From the NCBI RefSeq assembly GCF_049651025.1, contig NZ_JBASBH010000016.1, positions 59,019-123,018 of the forward strand: a stretch of DNA of 64,000 bases. Reading direction: 5' to 3'. The translations under genes and the position numbers were made by a program. Below the pieces are notes generated by a model, which saw only the letters and a list, made by a program, of their open reading frames with translations, ran no database searches and was not told the origin of the DNA. How positions within the stretch are numbered: position 1 is the stretch's first letter; the number at the start of each line of letters is the position of its first letter. Positions 39,240 through 48,984 of the stretch are shown one piece after another. The stretch is from Parvibaculum sp049651025 (GTDB lineage Bacteria > Pseudomonadota > Alphaproteobacteria > Parvibaculales > Parvibaculaceae).

Positions 39240-39977
39240 ATGAGTCAGTTCAACGACCGGACCGAAGCAGAGCAGATCAGAGAATCCACGCCCAGCGTCT
39301 CCGCAGACGAAGTGCGCGCCTTCCTTCTTCAGCATCCCGACTTCGTTGCCAGCGACGCCGATCTCATCGCCGCACTTCTGCCCGTGCGTGACGAAGGCGA
39401 CAATGTCGTCGACATGCAGCAATTCGTGATCGCAAAGCTGCAGCGTCAGGTCCGCACATTGCGCGACATCCAGTCCGACCTCATCGAGGCCTCGTCGTTG
39501 AACTCACTGGCGCGCGAGCAGGTTCACGCCGCCGCGCTCGCCATGCTCGATGCGCGTTCCTTCGAGAGCTTCGTCGAATTCGTCACCTCCGCAGACGGCC
39601 TCGCCCGCACGCTCGGCCTGCAAGGCGCCGCCATCTGCCTCGAAACGGCGGGCAATGCGGCAGGCATCGGCGTGCCGAACATTCGCATGCTCGAGCCCGG
39701 CGGCGTCGGTCGCATGATCGGCGGCGACATGCCCTATCGCCTCGTCGCCAATGTGCATGGCAGCCGCGGCCTTTATGGCGAGCTTGCCGAAGGCGTGCAG
39801 TCCGAAGCGCTGGTGCGCCTCGACTTCTCGCCCATCACGCCCCCCGGTCTTCTCGCCCTTGGCGGCGCGGGTGCCGAGCAGTTCCACCCCGATCAGGCCG
39901 CCGACCTTCTCGAGTTCCTCGCTCGCATCGTCGAGCGTTGCGTGCGCCTGTGGCTGGATTTACCCCCGCAGCAGTGA
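39240..39977 (+). CDS. DUF484 family protein
   Basis: A 245-residue GAF-like protein of the DUF484 family: VSADEVRAFLLQHPDFVASDADLIAALLP, then a coiled segment VVDMQQFVIAKLQRQVRTLR, and a C-terminal domain with GLLALGGAGAEQFHPDQAADLLEFLARI. AAGGGA precedes the ATG at 39240. DUF484 lies beside xerC in most Proteobacteria, as here, but has no settled function. Confidence 0.88.
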   Translation: MSQFNDRTEAEQIRESTPSVSADEVRAFLLQHPDFVASDADLIAALLPVRDEGDNVVDMQQFVIAKLQRQVRTLRDIQSDLIEASSLNSLAREQVHAAALAMLDARSFESFVEFVTSADGLARTLGLQGAAICLETAGNAAGIGVPNIRMLEPGGVGRMIGGDMPYRLVANVHGSRGLYGELAEGVQSEALVRLDFSPITPPGLLALGGAGAEQFHPDQAADLLEFLARIVERCVRLWLDLPPQQ

Positions 39978-40936
39978 CCATAGCTCCGAGCCCCGACGAG
40001 GCGGCAGCCTCGATCGCGGCGGCTGGCGACGTGCGCGCCGAAATTCGCAAATGGTACGGCCATCTTCTCGGCGAAAAACGCTCATCGCCCTTGACGCTCA
40101 TCGCCTATCACCGCGACGTCGCGGGCTTCTTTGAATTTCTCTGCGATCATCTGGGCGACCCGGCAAGCCTCGATGCCCTGCGCAAGCTGGAATTGCGCGA
40201 CTTCCGCGCCTTCCTCACCCATCGCCGCAATGACGGGCTGACAAGCCGCAGCCTCGCGCGCAACCTCTCCAGCGTCCGCTCCTTCTTCCGCTTTCTCGAC
40301 CGCTCCAATGTCGTCTCGAACGCGGCGCTGAAAGCGCTCCGTACACCGAAAATTCCCCACAGCATTCCAAAGCCCGTCGCGCCCGGCGCCGCCCTCGACA
40401 TGATCGCGGAAACCGGCGCCATCGAATCGGCGCCCTGGATCGCCGCGCGCGACGCCGCCATCCTGACGCTGCTTTATGGCTGCGGCCTGCGCATCTCCGA
40501 AGCCCTCGGCCTGAACCGCAAGGACGCGCCCTTGCCCGAAGTGCTGCGCATCATCGGCAAGGGCCAGAAGGAACGCCTCGTCCCCGTGCTGCCCGTCACG
40601 CGCGCCGCCGTTGACGACTATCTCCGCCTCTGCCCCTTCGGCCTCGCGCCGGGCGATCCGCTCTTTCTCGGCGCGCGCGGTAAACGCATCGACCAGCGCA
40701 TGGTGCGCGGCCTCGTCATCCACCTCCGCCGCCGCCTCGGCCTCGCCGACACGGTAACACCCCACGCCTTCCGCCACAGCTTCGCCACGCATCTTCTGGC
40801 GGGCGGCGGCGACCTGCGCTCAATCCAGGAACTGCTCGGCCATGCGAGCCTTTCGACCACGCAGATGTACACGGAAGTCGAAAGCGAACGCCTGCTGGAA
40901 ATTTACGACAAGGCGCATCCGAGAGCGGGGCATTAG
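39974..40936 (+). CDS. xerC: tyrosine recombinase XerC
   Basis: About 320 residues. It resolves chromosome dimers at dif with XerD. The GTG at 39974 overlaps the DUF484 stop (GTGA), favouring it over TTG 39938. The N-terminal SAM-like domain has SPLTLIAYHRDVAGFFEF; the catalytic domain has the first Arg in CGLRISEAL, HAFRHSFATHLL, LGHASLSTTQ and the nucleophile in MYTEV. No phage or integron genes adjoin, consistent with a housekeeping Xer. Confidence 0.94.
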   Translation: MTIAPSPDEAAASIAAAGDVRAEIRKWYGHLLGEKRSSPLTLIAYHRDVAGFFEFLCDHLGDPASLDALRKLELRDFRAFLTHRRNDGLTSRSLARNLSSVRSFFRFLDRSNVVSNAALKALRTPKIPHSIPKPVAPGAALDMIAETGAIESAPWIAARDAAILTLLYGCGLRISEALGLNRKDAPLPEVLRIIGKGQKERLVPVLPVTRAAVDDYLRLCPFGLAPGDPLFLGARGKRIDQRMVRGLVIHLRRRLGLADTVTPHAFRHSFATHLLAGGGDLRSIQELLGHASLSTTQMYTEVESERLLEIYDKAHPRAGH

Positions 40937-40955
40937 GCAGCCCACTATCGACACT

Positions 40956-41050
40956 TCCGTCATGGCCGGGCTCGACCCGGCCATCTACGTCTTTTCTTCA
41001 TCGTGACAGGAAAACGTGGATACGCGGGTCAAGCCCGCGCATGACGACCT
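40956..41050. repeat. palindromic intergenic repeat, second family
   Basis: Two palindromes, TGGCCGGGCTCGACCCGGCCA at 40963-40983 and GCGGGTCAAGCCCGC at 41024-41038, 40 bp apart, in the layout of copies 1 and 2 but with diverged cores. It lies between the xerC and lpdA stops. Confidence 0.65.
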
Positions 41051-41073
41051 TGGTGAACGCCCACCACCGCAAA

Positions 41074-41110
41074 GCCCTCTCCCCTCCGGGGAGAGGGTGG
41101 GGTGAGGGGC
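41074..41110. repeat. CTCTCCCC/GGGGAGAG repeat element
   Basis: CCTCTCCCC-TCC-GGGGAGAGG stem followed by GTGGGGTGAGGGG, the widespread proteobacterial REP-like form. It probably folds in the 3' end of the lpdA transcript. Confidence 0.6.
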
Positions 41111-41141
41111 CTTGCCGTTTGCACAGCCCGGCCCGCACCGC

Positions 41142-42533
41142 TCACATATGGATCGGCAACCCCGTGACCGCCAGCGCCGCTTCCTTCACCGCTTCCGAAA
41201 GCGTCGGATGCGCAAAGCACATGCGCGCAATATCCTCGGAGCTGCCCGCGAATTCCATCGCGACGACCGCTTCCTGAATAAGCTCGCCCGCATTCACACC
41301 GATAATGTGAACGCCGAGTATGCGGTCGGTCGTCTTGTCGGCGAGAATCTTGACGAAGCCTTCGGTCGTCTTGTTCGCCTTGGCGCGGCCATTGGCCGTG
41401 AAGGGGAACTTGCCGGAATTATATTCGACGCCTTCGGCCTTCAATTGCTCCTCGGTCTTGCCGACCGATGCAACTTCCGGCGAGGTGTAAACGACACCCG
41501 GAATGACGTCGTAATTCACATCGCCCCAATGTCCGGCCAGACGCTCCGCCAGCGCCACGCCCTCTTCCATCGCCTTATGCGCAAGCATCGGCCCGGCGAT
41601 CACATCGCCGATCGCATAAATGCCATCGACATTGGTCTTGAACGAGCCATCCACTTCGACGCGGCCGCGCTTGTCGGTCTTCACGCCGACAGCCTCAAGC
41701 CCAAGCCCCTGCGTATAGGCAACGCGCCCGACGGCCACGAGCACGACATCCGTTTCGAGCACCTGCGTCTCGCCGCCAGCCGCGGGTTCGACGCTGACCT
41801 TGAGACCGGACTTCGCCTTCTCGACCTTCGTCACCTTCGAGCCGAGCTTGAATTCAAAGCCCTGCTTTTTCAGGATGCGCGTGAAATTCTTCACCACCTC
41901 GCCATCCGTGCCCGGCAGGATCGCGTCGAGGAATTCAACCACCGTCACCTTCGCGCCGAGCCGTCCCCAGACCGAGCCAAGCTCAAGCCCGATGACGCCG
42001 CCGCCGATCACCAGTAACCGCTCCGGCACTTTCGAAAGCGTCAGCGCGCCGGTCGATGAAATGATCTGCTTCTCGTCGATCTCGATGCCGGGAAGACGCG
42101 CAACATCGGAGCCCGTGGCGATGACGATATTCTTCGCCTCCAGCACACGCTCGCCGACCTTCACCTTGCCGGGCGCGGCAATGACGCCCTCGCCCTTCAC
42201 CCATTCAATCTTGTTCTTCTTGAACAGGAACTCGACGCCCTTCGTATTGCCGTCGACCGCCTCGTCCTTGAAGGTCAGAAGCTGCTTCAGATTGATCTTG
42301 GGCGCGCCGACCTCGATCCCCATGGCGGGAAACGCATGCGTCACATCCGCAAAAAGCTCGGACGCATGCAACAGAGCCTTGGACGGAATGCAGCCGATAT
42401 TGAGGCAGGTGCCGCCAAGCCGGTCGCGCTTCTCGACGCAAGCGACGCTCAGCCCAAGCTGCGCCGCCTTGATCGCGCATTCATAACCGCCGGGTCCGGC
42501 GCCGATCACCACAAGGTCGAACGCATCCGCCAT
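41142..42533 (-). CDS. lpdA: dihydrolipoyl dehydrogenase (E3)
   Basis: A 463-residue FAD-disulfide oxidoreductase re-oxidising the lipoyl group of 2-oxoglutarate dehydrogenase. FAD motif VVIGAGPGGYECAIKAAQLG, redox disulfide GGTCLNIGCIPSK, NAD motif VIGGGVIGLELGSVW, and the C-terminal His-Glu in CFAHPTLSEAVKEAA are present. Last of sucC-D-A-B-lpdA. Confidence 0.97.
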   Translation of the reverse strand: MADAFDLVVIGAGPGGYECAIKAAQLGLSVACVEKRDRLGGTCLNIGCIPSKALLHASELFADVTHAFPAMGIEVGAPKINLKQLLTFKDEAVDGNTKGVEFLFKKNKIEWVKGEGVIAAPGKVKVGERVLEAKNIVIATGSDVARLPGIEIDEKQIISSTGALTLSKVPERLLVIGGGVIGLELGSVWGRLGAKVTVVEFLDAILPGTDGEVVKNFTRILKKQGFEFKLGSKVTKVEKAKSGLKVSVEPAAGGETQVLETDVVLVAVGRVAYTQGLGLEAVGVKTDKRGRVEVDGSFKTNVDGIYAIGDVIAGPMLAHKAMEEGVALAERLAGHWGDVNYDVIPGVVYTSPEVASVGKTEEQLKAEGVEYNSGKFPFTANGRAKANKTTEGFVKILADKTTDRILGVHIIGVNAGELIQEAVVAMEFAGSSEDIARMCFAHPTLSEAVKEAALAVTGLPIHM

Positions 42534-42560
42534 GACTGCCTCCAGATAAGTTTCAGTGCG

Positions 42561-43805
42561 TCAGAGATCGAGCAGCAGGCGCTGCGGATCTTCGAGCGAT
42601 TCCTTGACGCGAACGAGGAAGGTCACGGCCTCGCGTCCATCGACGATGCGATGATCGTAGGAAAGCGCCAGATACATCATCGGGCGGATTTCAACCTTGC
42701 CGCCAATGGCGACAGGCCGTTCCTGGATCTTGTGCATGCCGAGCACGCCGGACTGCGGCGTATTGAGGATCGGCGTCGACATCAGCGAGCCGTAAACGCC
42801 GCCGTTCGAAATCGTGAAGGTGCCGCCCTGCAACTCTTCGAGCTTGAGCTGCCCGTCACGCGCGCGCTTGCCGTAATCGTTGATCGTCTTTTCGATATCG
42901 GCAAAGGACAGCTCCTGCGCCTCGCGCACCACCGGCACGACAAGACCGCGCTCGGTGCCGACCGCAACGCCGATATTGTAGTAATTCTTGTAGACGATAT
43001 CGTCGCCGTCGATCTCGCCATTGACGGCGGGAATTTCCTTCAGCGCCGCAATGCAGGCCTTGACGAAGAAGCCCATGAAGCCGACGCGCACGCCGTGCTT
43101 CTTCTCAAACAATTCCTTGTACTGATTGCGCAGCGCCATCACCGCCGACATGTCCACCTCGTTGAAGGTGGTGAGCATGGCCGCCGTGTTCTGGGCTTCC
43201 TTCAGGCGCGTCGCAATCGTCTTGCGAAGCCGCGTCATGCGCACGCGCTCTTCGCGCGCCGACTGCTCGACAGGCGCACGAACCGCAATCGTCACAGGCG
43301 CAGCAGCAGGCCTTGCCGCCGCTTCCAGCGCGTCACCCTTCGTGATGCGACCATCGCGGCCAGTGCCCTCGATCTGCGAAGGCTCGAGATTGTTTTCGGC
43401 AACCACGCGGCGCACGGAAGGTGCGAGCGCAGCGTCAGCCGCCTTTGCGGGCGCGGGCTTTGCGGCTGCAGGCGCTGCCGGAGCAGGCGCAGGTGCTGCG
43501 GCCTTCGGCGCTTCGGCCTTTTTCGGCTCTTCCTTCTTCGGCGCGGGCTTTGCCGCCGCCTTGCCGGAACCTTCGCCGATGGCGCCAAGCACGGTGCCGA
43601 TATTCACCGTCTCGCCGCTCTTCACCAGAATTTCCGACAGCACGCCGGAGGCAGGCGCGGGAACTTCCACCGTCACCTTGTCGGTTTCAAGCTCGACCAG
43701 CGGCTCGTCCACCGTCACCGTATCGCCCGGTTGTTTGAACCACTGCGCCACGGTCGCTTCCGTGACTGATTCGCCGAGTGCCGGCACCTTGACTTCCGTC
43801 GCCAT
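42561..43805 (-). CDS. sucB: 2-oxoglutarate dehydrogenase E2 (dihydrolipoyl succinyltransferase)
   Basis: A 414-residue core enzyme. Domains in order: one lipoyl domain with the lipoylated Lys in LETDKVTVEVPAP (about residue 43), an Ala/Pro/Lys-rich linker, the E1/E3-binding domain (ALAPSVRRVVAENNLEPSQI), and the catalytic domain ending with YDHRIVDGREAV (catalytic His and Asp). The ATG at 43805 begins MATEVKVPALGESVTE; the longer frame is not needed. Confidence 0.97.
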   Translation of the reverse strand: MATEVKVPALGESVTEATVAQWFKQPGDTVTVDEPLVELETDKVTVEVPAPASGVLSEILVKSGETVNIGTVLGAIGEGSGKAAAKPAPKKEEPKKAEAPKAAAPAPAPAAPAAAKPAPAKAADAALAPSVRRVVAENNLEPSQIEGTGRDGRITKGDALEAAARPAAAPVTIAVRAPVEQSAREERVRMTRLRKTIATRLKEAQNTAAMLTTFNEVDMSAVMALRNQYKELFEKKHGVRVGFMGFFVKACIAALKEIPAVNGEIDGDDIVYKNYYNIGVAVGTERGLVVPVVREAQELSFADIEKTINDYGKRARDGQLKLEELQGGTFTISNGGVYGSLMSTPILNTPQSGVLGMHKIQERPVAIGGKVEIRPMMYLALSYDHRIVDGREAVTFLVRVKESLEDPQRLLLDL

Positions 43806-43830
43806 GCTCGTTTCGCCTTTCAAAGAAAAA

Positions 43831-46770
43831 TCAATCGATCTTCAACGCATCCGACAGGAACTGATTGAGCTGCTGCACGTGCTTGCTCATCAGGCCCACC
43901 GCGGGCGATGCCGCTGCCGGACGCCCCGCATAGCGCGCACGGCGGAAGCGCGCGCCGACATGGTCGAGGACCCATTCGATATTGGGTTCCATGAATTGCC
44001 ACGCGCCCATGTTCTTGGGCTCTTCCTGACACCAGACGATTTCCGCCTGCTGGAAGCGCGACAATTCGTTCATCAGCGACTTCGCCGGGAACGGATAGAG
44101 CTGCTCGACGCGCATCAGATAGATGTCGTCGATGCCGCGCTTCTCGCGCTCCTCATAAAGGTCGTAATAGACCTTGCCCGTGCACATGACGACGCGCTTG
44201 ATCTTGTCGTCGCTGACGAGCTTGATCTTCTCGCCCTTCAGCATCTGCGCATCGTCCCAGAGCACGCGATGGAAGGTCGAGTCCGGTCCGAACTCTTCGA
44301 TCTTCGACACGACGCGCTTGTGACGCAGCAAGGACTTCGGCGTCATGATGATGAGCGGCTTGCGGAACTTGCGATGCATCTGGCGACGCAGCACGTGGAA
44401 ATAATTCATCGGCGTCGTGCAGTTCACGACCTGCATATTGTCTTCGGCGCACATCTGCAGGTAACGCTCAAGACGCGCCGAGGAATGCTCGGGCCCCGCG
44501 CCTTCATAGCCATGCGGCAATAGCATCACGAGGCCGCACATGCGCAGCCACTTGCGCTCGCCCGACGAGATAAACTGGTCGACGACGACCTGCGCGCCAT
44601 TGGCGAAGTCGCCATATTGCGCTTCCCAGAGCGTCAGCGCATTGGGCTCGGCAAGGGCATAGCCATATTCGAAACCGAGCACCGCGTTTTCCGAAAGCAT
44701 CGAGTTGATGACTTCGTATTGCGCCTGGGTTTCAGCCACATGATTGAGCGGAATATAGCGATCTTCCGTCTCCTGATCGTTGAGCACCGAATGGCGCTGC
44801 ACGAATGTGCCGCGCTCGGAATCCTGCCCCGACAGGCGCACCTTGAAGCCTTCGTTGAGCAGCGTGGCAAAAGCCAGCGCCTCCGCCATGCCCCAGTCGA
44901 TGCCCTGGCCCGTTTCGATCATCTTGCGGCGGTTGTCCATGAACCGCTGGATGGTCTTGTGAATGTTGAAGCCTTCCGGCACCGCCGAGAGCTTCATGCC
45001 TATATCGCGCAGCAGCTTGAGATCGACGCCCGTTTCGCCGCGTTGCGCCTCGCCCTCGGCGCGGCCAAGCCCCGCCCAGCGCCCGTCCAGCCAGTCGGCC
45101 TTGTTGGGGCGGAAACCGTTCGAGGCTTCGTATTCGACTTCAAGCTCCTGACGGAACGCGTCGGCGCGCTCATGCACCTGCTCGACCGTCAGCAGACCCG
45201 ACGCCACGATCCGCTGGGTATAAAGCTCCAGCGTCGTCGGATGGCTGCGGATCTTCTTGTACATCAAGGGCTGCGTGAAGCTCGGCTCGTCGGACTCGTT
45301 ATGTCCAAAGCGCCGATAGCAGAACATGTCCACCACGACAGGCTTGTTGAAGCGCTGACGGAACTCCGTCGCGATCTTCGTCGCATGCACAACCGCTTCC
45401 GGATCGTCGCCGTTCACGTGGAAGATCGGCGCCTGCACCATCTTCGCCACGTCGGAGGGATAGGGCGATGAGCGCGAGAAGATCGGGCTCGTCGTGAAGC
45501 CGATCTGGTTGTTGATGATGAAGTGGATCGAGCCGCCGGTGCGATGCCCCTTCAGCCCCGAAAGCCCGAGGCATTCAGCAACGACGCCCTGGCCCGCGAA
45601 AGCCGCGTCGCCATGAATGAGCAGCGGAATGACCGTCCCGCGCGCGCCGTCATGCAACTGGTCCTGCTTCGCACGTGCCTTGCCCAGCACGACCGGATCG
45701 ACGATTTCCAGATGCGAGGGATTTGCCGTCAGCGACAGATGCACCTTGTTGCCGTCGAACTCGCGGTCCGACGAGGCACCCAGATGATATTTGACGTCGC
45801 CCGAACCATCCACGTCTTCGGGGTTCGACGAACCGCCCTTGAACTCGTGGAAGATCGCGCGATAAGGCTTCGACATCACATTGGCGAGCACGTTCAACCG
45901 CCCGCGATGCGCCATGCCGAGCACGATTTCCTTCACGCCCAGCGCGCCGCCGCGCTTGATGACCTGCTCGAGCGCCGGAATCATCGCTTCCGCGCCATCA
46001 AGGCCGAAACGCTTCGTGCCGATATATTTCACGCCCGCGAAACGCTCGAAGCCTTCCGCCTGAATCAGCTTGTCGAGAATCGCAAGCCGGCCCATCTCGG
46101 TGAAGGTGACTTCCTTGTCCGGCCCCTCGATGCGCTCCTGAATCCATGCCTTCTCTTCGGGATCGCCGATATGCATGAACTCGACGCCGATCGTGCCGCA
46201 ATAGGTGCGACGCAGGATCTCGAGCATCTGGCGAACCGTCGCCGTCTCGAGCCCCAGCACATTGTCGATGAAGATCGGACGGTCGAGATCGTCCGGCCCG
46301 AAGCCATAGCTTTCCGGCTGCAGCTCGGGATGCTGCGACTTCGGCCGCAATTGCAGCGGATCGATATCGGCATCGAGATGGCCGCGAATGCGGTAGGCGC
46401 GGATCATCATCAGCGCGCGAACCGAATCGAGCGTCGCCGCGCGGATTTCCGCTTCGGACGCGCCGCTCTTGCGCTCCGCAAGCTTCTGCTTGATCGGCCC
46501 TTCAGCCGCCGCCCAGTTACCGTCAAAGGCATTGACCAGCTCGCCATTGGCGAGCGGCGGCCAGTCGGCACGCTGCCACGAAGCGCCCCGCGCCTCGCTC
46601 AGAACCTCTTCGCGCGTATCGCCGAGCCCGTCGAAGAATGTCCGCCACTCTGCATCGACCGAATTGGGGTCCTGCTGGTAGCGAGCATAAAGCTGCTCGA
46701 CAAACGCCGCGTTCGTACCGTTGAGGAAGGAGGTTTGTTCCAAGCGCTGGCGTGCGCTGTCATTGCTCAT
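43831..46770 (-). CDS. sucA: 2-oxoglutarate dehydrogenase E1
   Basis: A 979-residue thiamine-diphosphate enzyme decarboxylating 2-oxoglutarate in the TCA cycle. It starts with a short E2-binding segment (FLNGTNAAFVEQLYARYQQD). The ThDP site is GDAAFAGQGVVAECLGLSGL, with IHFIINNQIGFTT following, and the C-terminal part has DEPSF and LLPHGYEGAGPEHSSAR. It lies 165 bp after sucD, with a hairpin in the gap. Confidence 0.97.
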   Translation of the reverse strand: MSNDSARQRLEQTSFLNGTNAAFVEQLYARYQQDPNSVDAEWRTFFDGLGDTREEVLSEARGASWQRADWPPLANGELVNAFDGNWAAAEGPIKQKLAERKSGASEAEIRAATLDSVRALMMIRAYRIRGHLDADIDPLQLRPKSQHPELQPESYGFGPDDLDRPIFIDNVLGLETATVRQMLEILRRTYCGTIGVEFMHIGDPEEKAWIQERIEGPDKEVTFTEMGRLAILDKLIQAEGFERFAGVKYIGTKRFGLDGAEAMIPALEQVIKRGGALGVKEIVLGMAHRGRLNVLANVMSKPYRAIFHEFKGGSSNPEDVDGSGDVKYHLGASSDREFDGNKVHLSLTANPSHLEIVDPVVLGKARAKQDQLHDGARGTVIPLLIHGDAAFAGQGVVAECLGLSGLKGHRTGGSIHFIINNQIGFTTSPIFSRSSPYPSDVAKMVQAPIFHVNGDDPEAVVHATKIATEFRQRFNKPVVVDMFCYRRFGHNESDEPSFTQPLMYKKIRSHPTTLELYTQRIVASGLLTVEQVHERADAFRQELEVEYEASNGFRPNKADWLDGRWAGLGRAEGEAQRGETGVDLKLLRDIGMKLSAVPEGFNIHKTIQRFMDNRRKMIETGQGIDWGMAEALAFATLLNEGFKVRLSGQDSERGTFVQRHSVLNDQETEDRYIPLNHVAETQAQYEVINSMLSENAVLGFEYGYALAEPNALTLWEAQYGDFANGAQVVVDQFISSGERKWLRMCGLVMLLPHGYEGAGPEHSSARLERYLQMCAEDNMQVVNCTTPMNYFHVLRRQMHRKFRKPLIIMTPKSLLRHKRVVSKIEEFGPDSTFHRVLWDDAQMLKGEKIKLVSDDKIKRVVMCTGKVYYDLYEEREKRGIDDIYLMRVEQLYPFPAKSLMNELSRFQQAEIVWCQEEPKNMGAWQFMEPNIEWVLDHVGARFRRARYAGRPAAASPAVGLMSKHVQQLNQFLSDALKID

Positions 46771-46894
46771 GTCGATAGGCCTCTACGACGGGAGCGCGGT
46801 GGGGGGTGCCGCGTCTCCTTTGTGAAGTCAGGCATGCAACGCTTGCCGCTGCACGAATCCTACATCCGTAACATCAACAAGCCATTTAAAATTC

Positions 46895-46931
46895 TTGCGG
46901 AATCCCCACCCCATTGGCGGGGATTCCGCAA
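46895..46931 (-). terminator. hairpin between sucD and sucA (attenuator or processing site)
   Basis: Perfect 13-bp arms (TTGCGGAATCCCC 46895-46907, GGGGATTCCGCAA 46919-46931) with an 11-nt loop. On the minus strand the stem starts 4 nt after the sucD stop and is followed by GAATTTTAAAT. It has intrinsic-terminator form, so sucCD and sucAB-lpdA need not be equimolar. Confidence 0.65.
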
Positions 46932-46935
46932 ATTC

Positions 46936-47814
46936 TCAACGTCCTGCGAGCAGCTCGACGAGGGTCGTGCCGAGCGCTGCCGGCGAACTGGCAACCCGGA
47001 TGCCGGCCGAACGCATGGCCTCCATCTTGTCGCCCGCGCCGCCCTTGCCGCCGGAGATGATGGCGCCAGCATGGCCCATCCGCCGTCCGGGAGGTGCGGT
47101 CACACCGGCGATGAAGCCGACGACCGGCTTCTTCACCTTGGACTGCTTCAGGAACTCTGCCGCGTCTTCTTCCGCCGAGCCGCCGATTTCGCCGATCATG
47201 ATGATCGACTTCGTCTCCGGATCGTTGAGGAAGAGTTCGAGGCAGTCGATGAAGTTGGTGCCGTTGACGGGATCGCCGCCGATACCGATGCAGGTTGTCT
47301 GACCAAGACCCACAGCGGTCGTCTGGTGAACCGCCTCATATGTAAGCGTACCCGAGCGGGAAACAATGCCGACCGAGCCGCGCTTGTGAATGTGGCCGGG
47401 CATGATGCCGATCTTGCATTCGCCGGGCGTGATGACGCCGGGGCAGTTCGGCCCGACGAGACGCGTCTTCGAGCCCGAAAGCGCGCGCTTCACCTTCACC
47501 ATGTCGAGAACCGGAATGCCCTCGGTGATGCAGACGGCAAGCTCGATGCCCGCATCGATGGCTTCCAGAATGGCGTCGGCCGCAAACGGCGGCGGAACAT
47601 AGATCGCAGAAGCCGTCGCGCCTGTGCGCGCAACCGCTTCGGCCACCGTGTCGAAAACGGGAAGGCCGAGATGCGTCGAGCCGCCTTTGCCGGGCGAGGT
47701 GCCGCCGACCATCTTCGTCCCATAGGCAATCGCCTGTTCCGAATGGAAGGTGCCCTGCTTGCCGGTGAAGCCCTGGGTGATGACTTTCGTGTTCTTGTCG
47801 ATCAGCACAGCCAT
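46936..47814 (-). CDS. sucD: succinyl-CoA synthetase alpha subunit
   Basis: A 292-residue subunit carrying the CoA-binding Rossmann domain (VITQGFTGKQGTFHSEQAI) and the phosphohistidine in RRMGHAGAIISGG. It starts directly after sucC (no spacer). The two form the enzyme making ATP or GTP from succinyl-CoA. Confidence 0.97.
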   Translation of the reverse strand: MAVLIDKNTKVITQGFTGKQGTFHSEQAIAYGTKMVGGTSPGKGGSTHLGLPVFDTVAEAVARTGATASAIYVPPPFAADAILEAIDAGIELAVCITEGIPVLDMVKVKRALSGSKTRLVGPNCPGVITPGECKIGIMPGHIHKRGSVGIVSRSGTLTYEAVHQTTAVGLGQTTCIGIGGDPVNGTNFIDCLELFLNDPETKSIIMIGEIGGSAEEDAAEFLKQSKVKKPVVGFIAGVTAPPGRRMGHAGAIISGGKGGAGDKMEAMRSAGIRVASSPAALGTTLVELLAGR

Positions 47815-48984
47815 TTACGCGGCCTCCTTCACGGCTTTGACGATTTTCTCAGCCGCGTCGGCGAGGTTATCGGCGGAAATAATGGGAAGCCCGGACTCGG
47901 CCATGATCTTCTTGCCGAGTTCGACATTCGTGCCTTCGAGGCGCACGACCAGCGGCACGTTGAGCTTCACCTCTTTCGCAGCGGCGACGACGCCTTCCGC
48001 GATGATGTCGCAACGCATGATGCCGCCGAAGATATTGACCAGAATGCCTTCGACGCTCGGGTCCGACAGAATGATCTTGAAGGCTTCCGTCACCTTCTCG
48101 CGGGTTGCGCCGCCGCCCACGTCGAGGAAGTTCGCAGGCTCGGAGCCATAAAGCTTGATGATGTCCATCGTCGCCATGGCAAGGCCTGCGCCATTGACCA
48201 TGCAGCCGATCTTGCCGTCGAGCTTGATGTAATTGAGGTCATACTTCGACGCTTCGACTTCCGCCGGATCTTCTTCCGTCAGGTCGCGCAGCGCCACGAT
48301 GTCCTTGTGACGGTAAAGCGCGTTCGAGTCGAAATTCACCTTCGCGTCGAGGCAGATGAGATTGCCCTCGCCCGTCACGACGAGCGGATTGATCTCGAGC
48401 ATGCTCATGTCTTCTTCGGTGAAGGCCTTGTAGAGATTGGTGATGAGTTCAACACCCTGCTTCACCTGGTCGCCTTCGAGGCCGAGCGCATAAGCGATCT
48501 TGCGGCCGTGAAACGCCTGAATGCCGGCAGCCGGATCGACCGAGAAGCTCAGGATTTTTTCAGGCGTGTTATGCGCCACTTCCTCGATGTCCATGCCGCC
48601 TTCGGTCGAGGCGATGAAGGACACGCGCGAGGTTTCGCGATCGACGAGGATCGAGAGGTAAAGCTCGCGTTTGATGTTCGAGCCTTCTTCGACATAGACG
48701 CGCTGGACGAGCTTGCCTTCCGGCCCGGTCTGATGCGTGACGAGCGTCATGCCGAGCATGCGCGTCGCTTCAGCCTTCACATCCTCGATCGACTTCACGA
48801 CCTTGACGCCGCCGCCCTTGCCGCGACCGCCTGCATGGATCTGCGCCTTGACGACATAGACAGGACCGCCAAGCGATTTGGCCTGGGTAACGGCTTCGTC
48901 GGGGCTGAAGGCCGCGCCGCCGCGAGGCACAGGCACGCCGTATTTAGCAAGCACGGCCTTGGCCTGATATTCGTGAATATTCAT
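47815..48984 (-). CDS. sucC: succinyl-CoA synthetase beta subunit
   Basis: A 389-residue ATP-grasp subunit. MNIHEYQAKAVLAKYGVPVPRG opens it; GGRGKGGGVKVVKS, MLEINPLVVT and DVGGGATREKVTEAFKIIL are conserved. First gene of the five-gene operon with a recognisable promoter 71 bp upstream. Confidence 0.97.
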   Translation of the reverse strand: MNIHEYQAKAVLAKYGVPVPRGGAAFSPDEAVTQAKSLGGPVYVVKAQIHAGGRGKGGGVKVVKSIEDVKAEATRMLGMTLVTHQTGPEGKLVQRVYVEEGSNIKRELYLSILVDRETSRVSFIASTEGGMDIEEVAHNTPEKILSFSVDPAAGIQAFHGRKIAYALGLEGDQVKQGVELITNLYKAFTEEDMSMLEINPLVVTGEGNLICLDAKVNFDSNALYRHKDIVALRDLTEEDPAEVEASKYDLNYIKLDGKIGCMVNGAGLAMATMDIIKLYGSEPANFLDVGGGATREKVTEAFKIILSDPSVEGILVNIFGGIMRCDIIAEGVVAAAKEVKLNVPLVVRLEGTNVELGKKIMAESGLPIISADNLADAAEKIVKAVKEAA

